Shown here: positions 10,187-19,204 of the stretch, piece after piece | Position numbering within the stretch: position 1 is the first letter of the stretch | How the letters are laid out: the number at the start of each line of letters is the position of its first letter | From: Rhodanobacter humi | GTDB taxonomy: Bacteria > Pseudomonadota > Gammaproteobacteria > Xanthomonadales > Rhodanobacteraceae | Assembly (NCBI RefSeq): GCF_041107455.1 | Contig: NZ_JBGBPY010000001.1 | Coordinates: forward strand, 1,984,001 to 2,048,000 | Length of the DNA: 64,000 bases | Direction: 5' to 3' | Translations under genes and position numbers: made by a program | Notes under the pieces: model-generated | Told to the model about the DNA's origin: nothing | The model's database searches: none | Seen by the model: only the letters and a program-made list of their open reading frames with translations

Positions 10187-13100
10187 TTGACCCAGCACCA
10201 CGCGCACGAGGTGGTCTCCGCCGTCGTCGAGCAGCGCGACGGGCTCGCCTGCGGGCAGCGGCTGGCCATCCAGCTCCAGTGTCGTCACGCCACGGCAGAC
10301 GCCATGCGGGTTTTCCACGCGGATCGTGTAGCGGGTGCGGCCGCGGTGCCGGTAATCGAGGTCGAAGCCGGGCCACGCCTTCGGTATGCACGGGTCGATG
10401 CCCAACGCGTCGCCCTGCTTGCGGAAGCCAAGAATGGCTTCCAGCCCCGCGCGGTACAGCCAGGCAGCCGAACCGGTGTACCAGGTCCAGCCGCCGCGGC
10501 CGGCCAGGTCGCCCACCGAGTACACGTCGGCGCAGGAGACGTAGGGCTCGACCTTGTAGCGCGCCACCGCGTCGGCATCGTCGCTGTGGCGGATCGGGTT
10601 GAAGAACCCGAACAGCTCGTCCGCGCGGTCGCCGTCGCCCAGTGCGGCCCAGGCGAAGATCGACCACACCGCGCCGTGGGTGTACTGGCCGCCGTTCTCC
10701 CGCACGCCGGGCGGATAGCCCTTGATGTAGCCGGGATTCTCCGCACTGCCCTGGTCGAACGGCGGCGTGAACAGGCGTGAGAGCCGATGTTCGTGATCCA
10801 CCAGCTCGCGCTCGTTCGAGGCCATCGCCTGCGCCGCGTGCGCGGCATCGGCGGCACCGGCCAGCACGCTCCACGACTGCGCGATGGTGTCGATGCGGCA
10901 GGCGTCACTGGTGTGCGTGCCCAACGGTGCGCCGTCGTCGTAATAGCCGCGGCGATACCAGGCACCATCCCAGGCCTGTTCCAGTGCCGCTCGCATCGCC
11001 GCGGCGTAGTCGCGCCAGGCCCTCGCGCGGACGATCTCGCCGCGGCTTTCGGCCAGGGGCGCATAGGCCTCGATCGTGCGTATCAGGAACCAGCCCATCC
11101 AGCTGCTTTCGCCGCGGCCACCCGCACCCACGGCGTTCATGCCGTCGTTCCAGTCGCCGGTGCCCATCAGCGGCAGGCCGTGCGCGCCGCGGGTGAGCGC
11201 GGAGTCCAGCGCGCGGGCGCAATGCTCGTGCAGGCTGGCCTTGTCGTTCGAGCTGCCGGGCTGGAAATAGGCGTCGGTGGCGCCATCGGGAATCGCCTGC
11301 CCGGCGAGGAAGGGCAAGGCCTCATCCAGTACCGCCACGTCGCCGCTGACCTCGACGTAGTGCGCGGCGACGTGCGCCAGCCACACGCGGTCGTCGCTGA
11401 TGCGGGTACGTATGCCCTGCCCGTCCGGCGGCAGCCACCAGTGCTGCACGTCGCCCTCGGCGAACTGGCGGCCGGCCGCACGCAGCAGGTGTTCGCGCGC
11501 AAGGTCGGGACGGCTCACGCACAACGCCATCACGTCCTGCAGCTGGTCGCGGAAACCCCAGGCGCCGCTGGCCTGGTAGTAGGCGGTGCGCGCCCACAGG
11601 CGGCAGCCGGCGACCTGGTAGAGCAGCCAGTCGTTGAGCATCAGGTCCAGCGCGCGGTCGGGCGTGCGCACCTGCACCGCGTCGAGCAGGCCGTTCCACT
11701 GCGCGGCGATCGCAGCCAGCACGGCGTCGATATCGATCGCGCGGTACTTCGCCACCAGCGCCTGCGCACCGGCCTCGTCGGCGGCATCACCCAGCAGCCA
11801 GCGCAGTTCGAGCTCGGTGTGCGGCGGCAGCTCGATGCGCAGCTGCAGCGCGCCGCAAGGGTCGAGCCCCGCGCCGAAGCGGCCGGGCAGCGGCGCATCG
11901 TCATGCAACGCCGCCGGACGATCCGGCGCGCCCAGCGGGCCGAGGAAGGCCGCGCGGTCGCCACTCATCGACTGCTGGGCACCTTCGAGGTCGGCGAAGG
12001 CCACGCGCTCGCCGAAATCCGGCCGCCAGTGGTTGCGCGCGAACAACGCACCGGTGCGCAGGTCGCGCGCCGTCTGCACGAAGGGCGCGGGCACGGAACC
12101 GTTCGGGCCCAGCGCCCATTCCACGTAGGCGGTGAGCGAGAGCTGCCGCGTGCGTGCGGAGCGATTGGCCAGGCGCAGCCGCGCGAGCTTCAGCGAGTCG
12201 TCCACCGGCACGCATTGCACGAGCTCCAGCGCGATGCCGTGGGCATCGGTCTCGAAGCGGCTCCAGCCCTTGCCGTGGGTGGTGGCGTAGTTCGCGCCGG
12301 CCACGCGGATCGGGGCCGCGGTAGCACTCCACAGCGCACCGTTGTCCGCATCGCGCAGGTACAGCACCTCGTGCGGGCAGTCGCTCACCGGATCGTTCGG
12401 CCAAGGCGTCAGCGGGTTCTGCTGGCTGTTGATCGACCATGCGTAGCCGCCGCCCTCGGCCGAGACGAGGAAGCCGAAGTTCGGGTTCGCGATCACGTTC
12501 ACCCAGGGCTGCGGCGTGCAGCGGCCCTCGGTGAGTTCGATGCGATAGGCACGACCCTGCTCGACGAAGCCGCCGATGCCGCTGGGGAATTCCGGCGATG
12601 CGGCGGCCGCGGCAAGCTCGCGCGCCTGCGCGGTGGCGCGCAATGGCGGCGCGGGTGTCGATGCCGCGCTTGCCGCGGCCGGCCGCGCTGCGGTTTCACC
12701 GTCCAACACCAGCCGCGCCACGCAGGCCAGGCCGTCGCGCAGTTCGTCGCCGATCGCGCCTTCCTGCAGCGCGAACAGCTCGGCCTTGGGCAAGGTCTCG
12801 TCGGCTTTCAGTTGCGCCTGCCGTGCCTGCACCAGCGCAGCGAGCGCCGTCTGCGCCGCGGCACCGCCCGCATCGAGCAGCACCACGTCCACCGCGCAAC
12901 GTTGCGCGTGCCACAGTTGCTGCGCACGCAGCAGCTCCTGCACGCGCGGCAGATCGCCTTCGCCGTGCAGGCTCAGCAGCGCGATCGGACGATCGCCGGA
13001 AATGCCTGCGGCCCACAGCGTGGGCGCGCCACCGCGGCCTTGCGCGATGGCCTCCGGTGCGGCGCGTTGCGCGGCATCGCTGACCAGCAGCGCATCCAGC

Positions 13101-14053
13101 CAGTGCGCGGCGCGGTCGGCCTCCGCATCGTCGATGCCGAACTCGCGCAAGCGTGCCTGCGCCTGCTGCGCGGCGCCGTCGAACAGCCGCGCGGCGGCAC
13201 CCGCATCACCCGCCTGCGCGGCGAGCGCCAGCACGCCGTCGCGGCTGTCGGCCAGCCGCGTCCACAGCAGCACGGTGACTTCGCTGTCCGGCGCCAGCGT
13301 GAAATGACGGCGCTGCGCGAACACCGGGTCGAGCACGCAGCCCGAGCCGCCGCCCAACGCGGCGCCTGCCTGCAGTGCCTGCGCATGGCGCAGCGCGCGG
13401 CCGCGGCCGAGGAAGGCCATACGGTCGGTCTCGACCTCGGACGCGGCGGTTTCGGCCGTACCGACGACACGCAACGCCTGTGCGGCCCAGATCGTGGCCT
13501 CGTCGTTCGAACGCTTGCGGCGCGTGCCCAGCAGCAGGCCGCTTGCGGCATCCCATTCGGTGCGCACGAACATCTTGGAGAACGCGGGATGCGCGTCGTC
13601 CGCGCCCGCCGGACCCAGCACCAGTTCGGCGCAGCTGGTGATCGAGAGACGCCGCACGCGGTCGCCGTGGTTGCTCAACGTGAGCCGGCGCAGCTCCACG
13701 TCCGCATCGGCGGCCACCGCCACCTCCAGCGTGCTGTGCAGGCTGTGGTGGCGGCGCCGGAACGTGGCGCGGCCGGGCTCGAACTGCACGGCGTCGTCGG
13801 GTGCGTCGTGACCGAACGGTTGCCGCGTGGGCGACCGCACTTCGCCGCTGTCCTCGTCGCGCAGCAGCAGCCAGCTGCCCCAGCCGTCGACCACCGGATC
13901 CTCGCGCCAACGCGTCACCGCGAGGTCGCGCCAGCGGCTGAAGCCCGTGCCATGACGGTCGAGCATCACGGTGCTGCGACCGTTGGAAAGCAGGCAGTGT
14001 CGCGGCGTGGCGGCGATCATCGGCGGAGTTTCATGCGGGGAAGCGTCGAGCAT
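10181..14053 (-). CDS. GH94-type beta-1,2-glucan phosphorylase (cyclic-glucan-synthase C-terminal module)
   Basis: 1290 residues. Two beta-sandwich segments of the Glyco_transf_36 type (about 20-320 and 520-790) are followed by an (alpha/alpha)6-barrel catalytic domain (about 820-1230). The GH94 catalytic-acid signature GTGDWNDGMNAVG is present near residue 980, with RDQLQDVMALC and the PPGVRENGGQYTHGAVW block also typical. This corresponds to the C-terminal part of NdvB-type cyclic beta-1,2-glucan synthases, but the N-terminal membrane GT84 synthase part is absent and there is no membrane anchor. Reversible phosphorolysis or trimming of beta-1,2-glucan in the cytoplasm is the likely job. It is divergent from a GH144-like gene (77-base gap). 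The stop codon lies within a REP-like arm. Confidence 0.85.
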   Translation of the reverse strand: MLDASPHETPPMIAATPRHCLLSNGRSTVMLDRHGTGFSRWRDLAVTRWREDPVVDGWGSWLLLRDEDSGEVRSPTRQPFGHDAPDDAVQFEPGRATFRRRHHSLHSTLEVAVAADADVELRRLTLSNHGDRVRRLSITSCAELVLGPAGADDAHPAFSKMFVRTEWDAASGLLLGTRRKRSNDEATIWAAQALRVVGTAETAASEVETDRMAFLGRGRALRHAQALQAGAALGGGSGCVLDPVFAQRRHFTLAPDSEVTVLLWTRLADSRDGVLALAAQAGDAGAAARLFDGAAQQAQARLREFGIDDAEADRAAHWLDALLVSDAAQRAAPEAIAQGRGGAPTLWAAGISGDRPIALLSLHGEGDLPRVQELLRAQQLWHAQRCAVDVVLLDAGGAAAQTALAALVQARQAQLKADETLPKAELFALQEGAIGDELRDGLACVARLVLDGETAARPAAASAASTPAPPLRATAQARELAAAAASPEFPSGIGGFVEQGRAYRIELTEGRCTPQPWVNVIANPNFGFLVSAEGGGYAWSINSQQNPLTPWPNDPVSDCPHEVLYLRDADNGALWSATAAPIRVAGANYATTHGKGWSRFETDAHGIALELVQCVPVDDSLKLARLRLANRSARTRQLSLTAYVEWALGPNGSVPAPFVQTARDLRTGALFARNHWRPDFGERVAFADLEGAQQSMSGDRAAFLGPLGAPDRPAALHDDAPLPGRFGAGLDPCGALQLRIELPPHTELELRWLLGDAADEAGAQALVAKYRAIDIDAVLAAIAAQWNGLLDAVQVRTPDRALDLMLNDWLLYQVAGCRLWARTAYYQASGAWGFRDQLQDVMALCVSRPDLAREHLLRAAGRQFAEGDVQHWWLPPDGQGIRTRISDDRVWLAHVAAHYVEVSGDVAVLDEALPFLAGQAIPDGATDAYFQPGSSNDKASLHEHCARALDSALTRGAHGLPLMGTGDWNDGMNAVGAGGRGESSWMGWFLIRTIEAYAPLAESRGEIVRARAWRDYAAAMRAALEQAWDGAWYRRGYYDDGAPLGTHTSDACRIDTIAQSWSVLAGAADAAHAAQAMASNERELVDHEHRLSRLFTPPFDQGSAENPGYIKGYPPGVRENGGQYTHGAVWSIFAWAALGDGDRADELFGFFNPIRHSDDADAVARYKVEPYVSCADVYSVGDLAGRGGWTWYTGSAAWLYRAGLEAILGFRKQGDALGIDPCIPKAWPGFDLDYRHRGRTRYTIRVENPHGVCRGVTTLELDGQPLPAGEPVALLDDGGDHLVRVVLGQL

Positions 14054-14130
14054 GCGGGGCCGTACGCATTCACGGCGTCAATGCAGCGCGGGCGGCACGC
14101 TGGCTGGCGAACATTCCGCCACGTCCGCGC

Positions 14131-15456
14131 ATGCCCACCATCACTTCGCATCCTCCGCTGGAATCCGGCCCGCAGCTGCAGCATCTGCAGAACAAGGCCT
14201 GGGCGTATTTCCAGTACGAGACGAATCCGCACAACGGCCTGGTGGCGGACAAGACCGCGCCCGACTGGCCCGCCAGCATCGCCGCCACCGGCATGGCGCT
14301 CAGCGCGTATCCGGTGGCGGTGGAGCGCGGCCTGCTGGCCGAGCGCAGCGCGATCGCACGCACCCTGGCCACGCTGCGCTTCTTCCGCGACAGCGTGCAG
14401 GGCGAGGCACCCGACGCCACGGGGTATCGCGGCTTCTACTACCACTTCCTCGACATGCAGAGCGGCAAGCGCGCATGGCAATGCGAGCTATCCACCGTGG
14501 ACAGCGCCTTCCTGTTCGCCGGCATGCTCACCGCGGCGGCGTACTTCCGCGCCGACACGCCGGAGCAGCGCGAGATCCGCGAACTGGCCGACCTGCTCTA
14601 CCGCCGCGCCGACTGGGCCTGGGCGCAAGCCGCGGACGGCACCATCGGCCACGGCTGGCACCCGGAGAGCGGTTTCATCCCGCACCAGTGGCAGGGCTAC
14701 GACGAAGGCCTGCTGCTGTATACGCTGGCGCTGGGCTCGCCCACGCACGCGCTGCCGCCCGCCGCGTTCGCGGCCTGGGCCTCCACCTACGAGTGGAAGC
14801 ACGCCTACGACCTCGACTACCTCTACTGCGGGCCGCTGTTCACCCACCAGCTGTCGCACGTGTGGATCGACTTCCGCGGCATCCGGGACGCCTTCATGCG
14901 CGGCAAGGGCATCGACTACTTCGAGAACAGCCGGCGCGCCAGCCTGGTGCAGCAGCGCTACGCGGTCGACAACCCGCTGGGCTTCAAGGGCTACGGCGCG
15001 GAGTGCTGGGGCATCACCGCCAGCGACGGTCCCGGCGAAACCACCCGCACCGTCGATGGCGTCGCACGCCAGTTCTACGGCTACGTGGGTCGCGGCGCGC
15101 CGTGGGGCATCGACGACGGCACGCTGTCGCCATGGGCGGTGGTGGCCTCGCTGCCGTTCGCACCCGAGATCGTGCTACCCACGCTGCACTACTTCATCCA
15201 CACGCTGGCGCTGCACGACAAGCACCCCTACGGCTTCGAGGCCAGCTTCAACCCCAGCTGGGGCGGCGACGCGGCCTGCGGCTGGGTCTCGCCGTACTTC
15301 TTCGGCATCAACACCGGGCCGATCCTGCTGATGGTCGAGAACCAGCGCAGCGGCCTGCTGTGGAAGCTCTTGCGCAGCTGCCGGTATATCGTGGACGGCC
15401 TGCGCGCCGCCGGCTTCAGCGGCGGCTGGCTGGACGCGCAGGGCAAGCGATCCTGA
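14131..15456 (+). CDS. Glucoamylase-like GH144-family protein (endo-beta-1,2-glucanase type)
   Basis: 441 residues matching the Glycoamylase (PF10091-type) domain. Typical blocks are YFQYETNPHNGLVADKT near the start, GFYYHFLD and STVDSAFLFAGML, WQGYDEGLLLYTLALGSP in the middle, and GAECWGITASDGP with AFNPS-like FNPSWGG near the end. Members are beta-1,2-glucanases (GH144), and the same fold forms the middle domain of cyclic beta-1,2-glucan synthases. No signal peptide or lipobox is seen, which argues for a cytoplasmic place or a missed upstream leader. It is divergent from the GH94 gene, and the two together should break down or remodel beta-1,2-glucan. Substrate is inferred from families. 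Confidence 0.85.
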   Translation: MPTITSHPPLESGPQLQHLQNKAWAYFQYETNPHNGLVADKTAPDWPASIAATGMALSAYPVAVERGLLAERSAIARTLATLRFFRDSVQGEAPDATGYRGFYYHFLDMQSGKRAWQCELSTVDSAFLFAGMLTAAAYFRADTPEQREIRELADLLYRRADWAWAQAADGTIGHGWHPESGFIPHQWQGYDEGLLLYTLALGSPTHALPPAAFAAWASTYEWKHAYDLDYLYCGPLFTHQLSHVWIDFRGIRDAFMRGKGIDYFENSRRASLVQQRYAVDNPLGFKGYGAECWGITASDGPGETTRTVDGVARQFYGYVGRGAPWGIDDGTLSPWAVVASLPFAPEIVLPTLHYFIHTLALHDKHPYGFEASFNPSWGGDAACGWVSPYFFGINTGPILLMVENQRSGLLWKLLRSCRYIVDGLRAAGFSGGWLDAQGKRS

Positions 15457-15518
15457 AATCCCGCGGTGGGCGCGCACAACGCGCCGCCGCATCCCTTCAA
15501 TACACGTGGAGCAAGGCG

Positions 15519-16430
15519 ATGGAACTGGGCATGGTCGGGCTGGGCAAGATGGGCGCCTACATGGCGGAGCGGCTGGTGCAAGGCGGCCACAAGGTTACCG
15601 GCTACGACCCCAGCGCCGACGCGCGCCAGGCGGTGGCGGCCAAGGGCATTGGCGGCGCCGACTCGCTGGCGGCGCTGGTCAAGGCGCTGCCCGCGCCGCG
15701 CGTGCTGTGGCTGATGGTGCCCGCGGGCAAGATCACCGACGACACCGTCAACGCGCTGCTGCCGCTGCTAGCCAAGGGCGACACCGTGATCGACGGCGGC
15801 AATTCCAACTACAAGGACACGCTGCGCCGCGCCGCACTGTACGCCGAACACGGCCTCGGCTACGTGGACTCCGGCACCAGCGGCGGCATCTGGGGCCTCA
15901 AGGAGGGCTACAGCATGATGGTGGGCGGCGACGAAAAAACCGTCGCGGCGCTCAAGCCCATCTTCGAGACGCTGGCGCCCGCCGCGGACCAGGGCTGGGG
16001 CCGCGTCGGCCCGGTGGGTTCCGGCCACTTCACCAAGATGGTCCACAACGGCATCGAATACGGCCTGATGCAGGCCTACGCCGAAGGCTTCTCCATCCTC
16101 GCGCACAAGAAGGAATTCGGCCTCGACCTGCACCAGGTCGGCGAGATCTGGCGCTACGGCAGCGTGGTGCGCTCCTGGCTGCTCGACCTCACCACCGACG
16201 CGCTGGGCAAGAATCCCTCGATGGACGGCATCGCGCCCTACGTGGTCGATTCCGGCGAAGGCCGCTGGACCGTGGACGAGGCGATCGACCTCGACGTGCC
16301 CGCCCCCATCATCACCGCCTCGCTGATCGAACGCCTGCGCTCGCGCGACACCGAATCGTTCTCCGACAAGCTGCTCTCGGCGATGCGCAACGAGTTCGGC
16401 GGGCATGCGATCAAGAGCGAGGCGAAGTAG
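15519..16430 (+). CDS. gnd: 6-phosphogluconate dehydrogenase, decarboxylating (short GndA type)
   Basis: 303 residues, the short (about 300 aa) class, often NAD-preferring, rather than the 470-residue E. coli type. It has an N-terminal Rossmann motif GMVGLGKMGAYMAERL, the substrate motif IDGGNSNYKDTLRR, SGTSGGIWGLKEGY and the catalytic helix GSGHFTKMVHNGIEYGLMQ with Lys and His/Asn residues. The C-terminal helical domain ends at about 300. It turns 6-phosphogluconate into ribulose-5-phosphate plus CO2 in the oxidative pentose phosphate pathway. A ribosome site GGAGCAAGG precedes the ATG. It lies 62 bases after the GH144 gene on the same strand, so co-transcription with glucan use is possible. 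Confidence 0.94.
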   Translation: MELGMVGLGKMGAYMAERLVQGGHKVTGYDPSADARQAVAAKGIGGADSLAALVKALPAPRVLWLMVPAGKITDDTVNALLPLLAKGDTVIDGGNSNYKDTLRRAALYAEHGLGYVDSGTSGGIWGLKEGYSMMVGGDEKTVAALKPIFETLAPAADQGWGRVGPVGSGHFTKMVHNGIEYGLMQAYAEGFSILAHKKEFGLDLHQVGEIWRYGSVVRSWLLDLTTDALGKNPSMDGIAPYVVDSGEGRWTVDEAIDLDVPAPIITASLIERLRSRDTESFSDKLLSAMRNEFGGHAIKSEAK

Positions 16431-16533
16431 GTCGTCCACCCTGCCTCGTCTTTGCGCTGCCTGCGGGCTCGTTTGACGTGCCCGGGCACAACGTCGCCTT
16501 GTTGCGTGATACGCAACATGCTACGGTGTCGGC

Positions 16534-16813
16534 ATGATCGAGTCCTTTCGACACAAGGGGCTGCGTCGTCTCTTCGAGACAGGGAACGCATCCGGTGTCC
16601 AGGCAAGCCACGCCAAACGGCTGCGCTTGCAACTCTGTGGCCTTGGACACCGCCAAGGCCATCGAGGACATGGATATTCCCGGTTTCCGGCTCCACCCGC
16701 TGAAAGGCTCCATGAAGGGCCGCTGGTCGATCAACGTCAACGGCAACTGGCGTATCACCTTCGAGTTCAGGGAAGGCAACGCCTACGTGCTGGACTACGA
16801 GGACTACCACTGA
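16534..16813 (+). pseudogene. higB: HigB-type toxin (RelE superfamily), frameshifted
   Basis: The N-terminal third reads MIESFRHKGLRRLFETGNAS and on to KRLRLQL in one frame. The rest (ALDTAKAIEDMDIPGF, GRWSINVNGNWRITFEF and the final YVLDYEDYH) is in another. The switch is at about 16635-16640, where one extra or missing base breaks what would be a normal 92-residue HigB/RelE mRNA interferase that cuts mRNA on the ribosome. The original stop overlaps the higA start (TGATG). A start at 16595 could make the C-terminal 72 residues alone, which lack the N-terminal helices. Either the toxin is dead or there is a sequencing error. Confidence 0.85.
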
Positions 16814-17106
16814 TGAACATGCACAACCCGCCTCACCCCGGTGAGTTCATCACCGGCGTCTACCTTGAGCCCAACGACATCAGCGGCCGCGAACTCGCCG
16901 AAAAGCTCGGTGTTGCACCGTCCACGCTGAGTCGTGTCCTCAACGGTTCCAGCCGTCTTACTCCCGAAATGGCGCTGCGCCTTTCCAAGGCGCTCGGCCG
17001 CAGCCCGGAGAGCTGGCTGGCCATGCAGGGCATGCACGATCTGTGGCTCGCGCGCCAGCACGTCGACCTGCAAGGCGTCGGCAAACTCAAGCTGGCTGCA
17101 GCCTGA
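16813..17106 (+). CDS. higA: HigA-family antitoxin (XRE-type HTH)
   Basis: 97 residues of the short HigA class: the PPHPGEFITG start, then a helix-turn-helix from about residue 24 (SGRELAEKLGVAPSTLSRVL, followed by NGSSRLTPEMALRL) and a C-terminal tail. It should bind the higBA promoter and neutralise HigB. Its ATG overlaps the higB stop in TGATG, the usual coupling. The antitoxin is intact while the toxin frame is broken, so it may now be an orphan regulator. Confidence 0.93.
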   Translation: MNMHNPPHPGEFITGVYLEPNDISGRELAEKLGVAPSTLSRVLNGSSRLTPEMALRLSKALGRSPESWLAMQGMHDLWLARQHVDLQGVGKLKLAAA

Positions 17107-17113
17107 GAGCACC

Positions 17114-17368
17114 ATGGACACCATCGCGACGCCCGCGCAACCCGATCCTGAAGGAACACTCGAGGTCTCGCGATCGATCGCCCGAGGTGAGGTCATCCCG
17201 GGAGAAGTCGTTCATGCCTGGCTGGCGTCATGGGGCACAACCAACGAATTGCCGCCGCCAGTGGCGCCTGACCCCCGCAAGCTCAGGGATAAAACGGCCA
17301 GAACTTCGGGATCAGCCACATCGACAGCGCGCAGAACAGCGCGATCAGCGGGATGCCCACCTTCATGA
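17114..17368 (+). CDS. Possible small antitoxin-like remnant
   Basis: An ATG seven bases after the higA stop opens an 84-codon frame. Its first 50 or so residues (SRSIARGEVIPGEVVHAWLA, then SWGTTNELPPP) look like the C-terminal tail of small antitoxin/CopG-like proteins. From about 17283 on it runs antisense over the end of the SLC13 gene and no longer looks protein-like. The N-terminal DNA-binding part is lacking. This is probably a truncated relic rather than a working gene; the resemblance is weak. Confidence 0.25.
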   Translation: MDTIATPAQPDPEGTLEVSRSIARGEVIPGEVVHAWLASWGTTNELPPPVAPDPRKLRDKTARTSGSATSTARRTARSAGCPPS

Positions 17369-19049
17369 AGTCGGTGAAGCGGTAGCCGCCGGCGTAATAC
17401 ACCATGGTGTTGGTGGGATAACCGACGGGTGTGGCGAACGAGGTGGCGGCGGCGAAGGCCACGGCCACCACGAACGGGCGCGGGTCGGCGTGCACGGCGT
17501 GCGCCACGCTGGCGGCGATGCCGACCATCAGCACCACCGAGGGGTTGTGGCCCATCAGCTCGGTGAGCAGGGCGGTAAGCAGGTACACCATCACGAGCGC
17601 GGCCAGCGGGCCGTGGTTGCCGATCAGGCTGAGGCCCGCCTGCACCACTTCCTGCGACAGGCCGGTCTTCTCGATCGCGGTGCCCAGCGGCAGGATCGCG
17701 CCGAGCAGGATGATGATCTTCCAGTCCATGCCCTCGTAGACGTCCTTGCGGCCGAAGCAGCCGGTGAGCGCCATCGCCGCCGCGCCGCAGATCGCCGCCA
17801 CCGGGATCGGCAGCCAGCGCAGGCCGGAGACCACCACCACGCCGGCCATGATCGCCGCGGCCACGATCGCCTTGCGCGACATGCGCCGCGCGTCGTCGCG
17901 CTCGCTGAGCACGATGAAGGCGTCGTCGCCGCGCAGCTGCGGCATGCTGCCCTCGTCGACCAGCACCAGCAGCACGTCGCCCACCGCGAGGCTGACGTCG
18001 CTGAGCTTGTCGCGCAGCACCTGGCCGCGGCGGTGGATCGCCAGCACCACCGCGTCGGGGCGGCGGCCGAGATCGGTCTCGGCCAGCCGGCGGCCTTCGG
18101 CGAGGCTGGCCGGCGCCACCATGATCTCGGCCAGCACGCGCGGATGGTCGGGGTCGCGCACGTAGCGGCTTTCCGGCACGTTGTGCAGGTGGGCGCGACG
18201 CTGGAACTCCTCGATCTTCTCCCAGTCGCCGCGCACCAGCAGCACGTCGCCTTCCTCCATCTGCTGCGAGCGCGGCGACCACATGCGCCGCTCGCCGCGC
18301 AGCAGCTCCAGCGGATACACGCCGTAGCGCTCGCCCAGTTGCGCCTCGCCGATGCTCTTGCCCAGCAGCGGCGAAGACGCGGTGAGCGCGAGCTCGGTGA
18401 CGTACTTGCCGATCTCCACCTCCTCGATCTCGTCGGCGTCGATGTGGCGCGGCAGCAGCCAGCGCCCCACCAGCATCAGGTAAAGCATGCCGGCCACCGC
18501 CAGCAGCGCGCCCATGCCGGTGAACTCGAACACACCGAAGGCGGGCAGGCCATGCTGCTGCGCCAGCGAATCGGCGAGCAGGTTGGAGGAGGTGCCGATC
18601 AGGGTGCACACGCCGCCCATCTGCGCGGCATAGGCCATCGGCATCAGCACCCGCGCCGGCGAGGTGCCGGTGCGCTGGCACACGCGCAGCGCCAGCGGCA
18701 GGAAGGTGGCGACCAGCGCGATGTTCTTCACGAACGCGCCCATCGGCGCGATCGCCAGCATCAGGGCCAGCGTGAGCAGCCACGGCTTGCGGATGCGCAT
18801 CAACAGCCGGCTCAGCGGCTCCAGCACGCCCGAGCGCTCGATGCCGATGGAAAGCGCGAACATCGCCGCCACCGTCACCGTGGCCTCGTTGCTGAAGCCG
18901 GACAGCGCCTCGCTGGGGCTGACGATGCCCAGCACCACCAGCGCGGCCAGCACCAGCAGCGCCACCAGGTCGATGCGCAGCTTCTCGCTGGCGAACAGCG
19001 CCATCGCCACCGCGATCACGGCGACCACCGCCCAGGCCTGCCAGCTCAT
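17283..19049 (-). CDS. SLC13/DASS-type permease with two RCK_C (TrkA-C) domains
   Basis: 588 residues. Five or six membrane helices at the N-terminus (about 5-200) with the motif FVKNIALVATFLP and the loop GGVCTLIGTSSNLL are followed by two cytoplasmic TrkA-C/RCK_C domains (about 210-375) and another set of helices (about 395-588) with the second signature TSFATPVGYPTNTMVY. This is the usual plan of the divalent anion/sodium symporter branch, often transporting sulfate or dicarboxylates across the inner membrane. The substrate cannot be read. It is divergent from the patatin gene at 19205 and convergent with the HigBA remnant. Confidence 0.9.
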   Translation of the reverse strand: MSWQAWAVVAVIAVAMALFASEKLRIDLVALLVLAALVVLGIVSPSEALSGFSNEATVTVAAMFALSIGIERSGVLEPLSRLLMRIRKPWLLTLALMLAIAPMGAFVKNIALVATFLPLALRVCQRTGTSPARVLMPMAYAAQMGGVCTLIGTSSNLLADSLAQQHGLPAFGVFEFTGMGALLAVAGMLYLMLVGRWLLPRHIDADEIEEVEIGKYVTELALTASSPLLGKSIGEAQLGERYGVYPLELLRGERRMWSPRSQQMEEGDVLLVRGDWEKIEEFQRRAHLHNVPESRYVRDPDHPRVLAEIMVAPASLAEGRRLAETDLGRRPDAVVLAIHRRGQVLRDKLSDVSLAVGDVLLVLVDEGSMPQLRGDDAFIVLSERDDARRMSRKAIVAAAIMAGVVVVSGLRWLPIPVAAICGAAAMALTGCFGRKDVYEGMDWKIIILLGAILPLGTAIEKTGLSQEVVQAGLSLIGNHGPLAALVMVYLLTALLTELMGHNPSVVLMVGIAASVAHAVHADPRPFVVAVAFAAATSFATPVGYPTNTMVYYAGGYRFTDFMKVGIPLIALFCALSMWLIPKFWPFYP

Positions 19050-19204
19050 GCGGCGGCTCCGGCTGGCGCGGTCGGCGACGACGCCCCGCGTGCTGTCTGC
19101 ATCGGTCTCACCCTGGTGGCGGTTCCACCTTCATGCTACGCGACGGCGGCGCAGCCGCAAACCGCGCACGGTGCATTCACCCCGATCCGGCGCAGAATGC
19201 GCGG

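Noticed and set aside
8620-10602. Long plus-strand frame across dtd and the acyltransferase
   Set aside because: It runs antisense to dtd and out of frame with the acyltransferase; Arg/Ala-rich, no family features.
10787-15331. A 1514-residue plus-strand frame across the GH94 and GH144 genes
   Set aside because: It is an antisense shadow in very GC-rich DNA. Composition is Arg/Ala/Gly/His repeats, and it crosses two well-supported genes.
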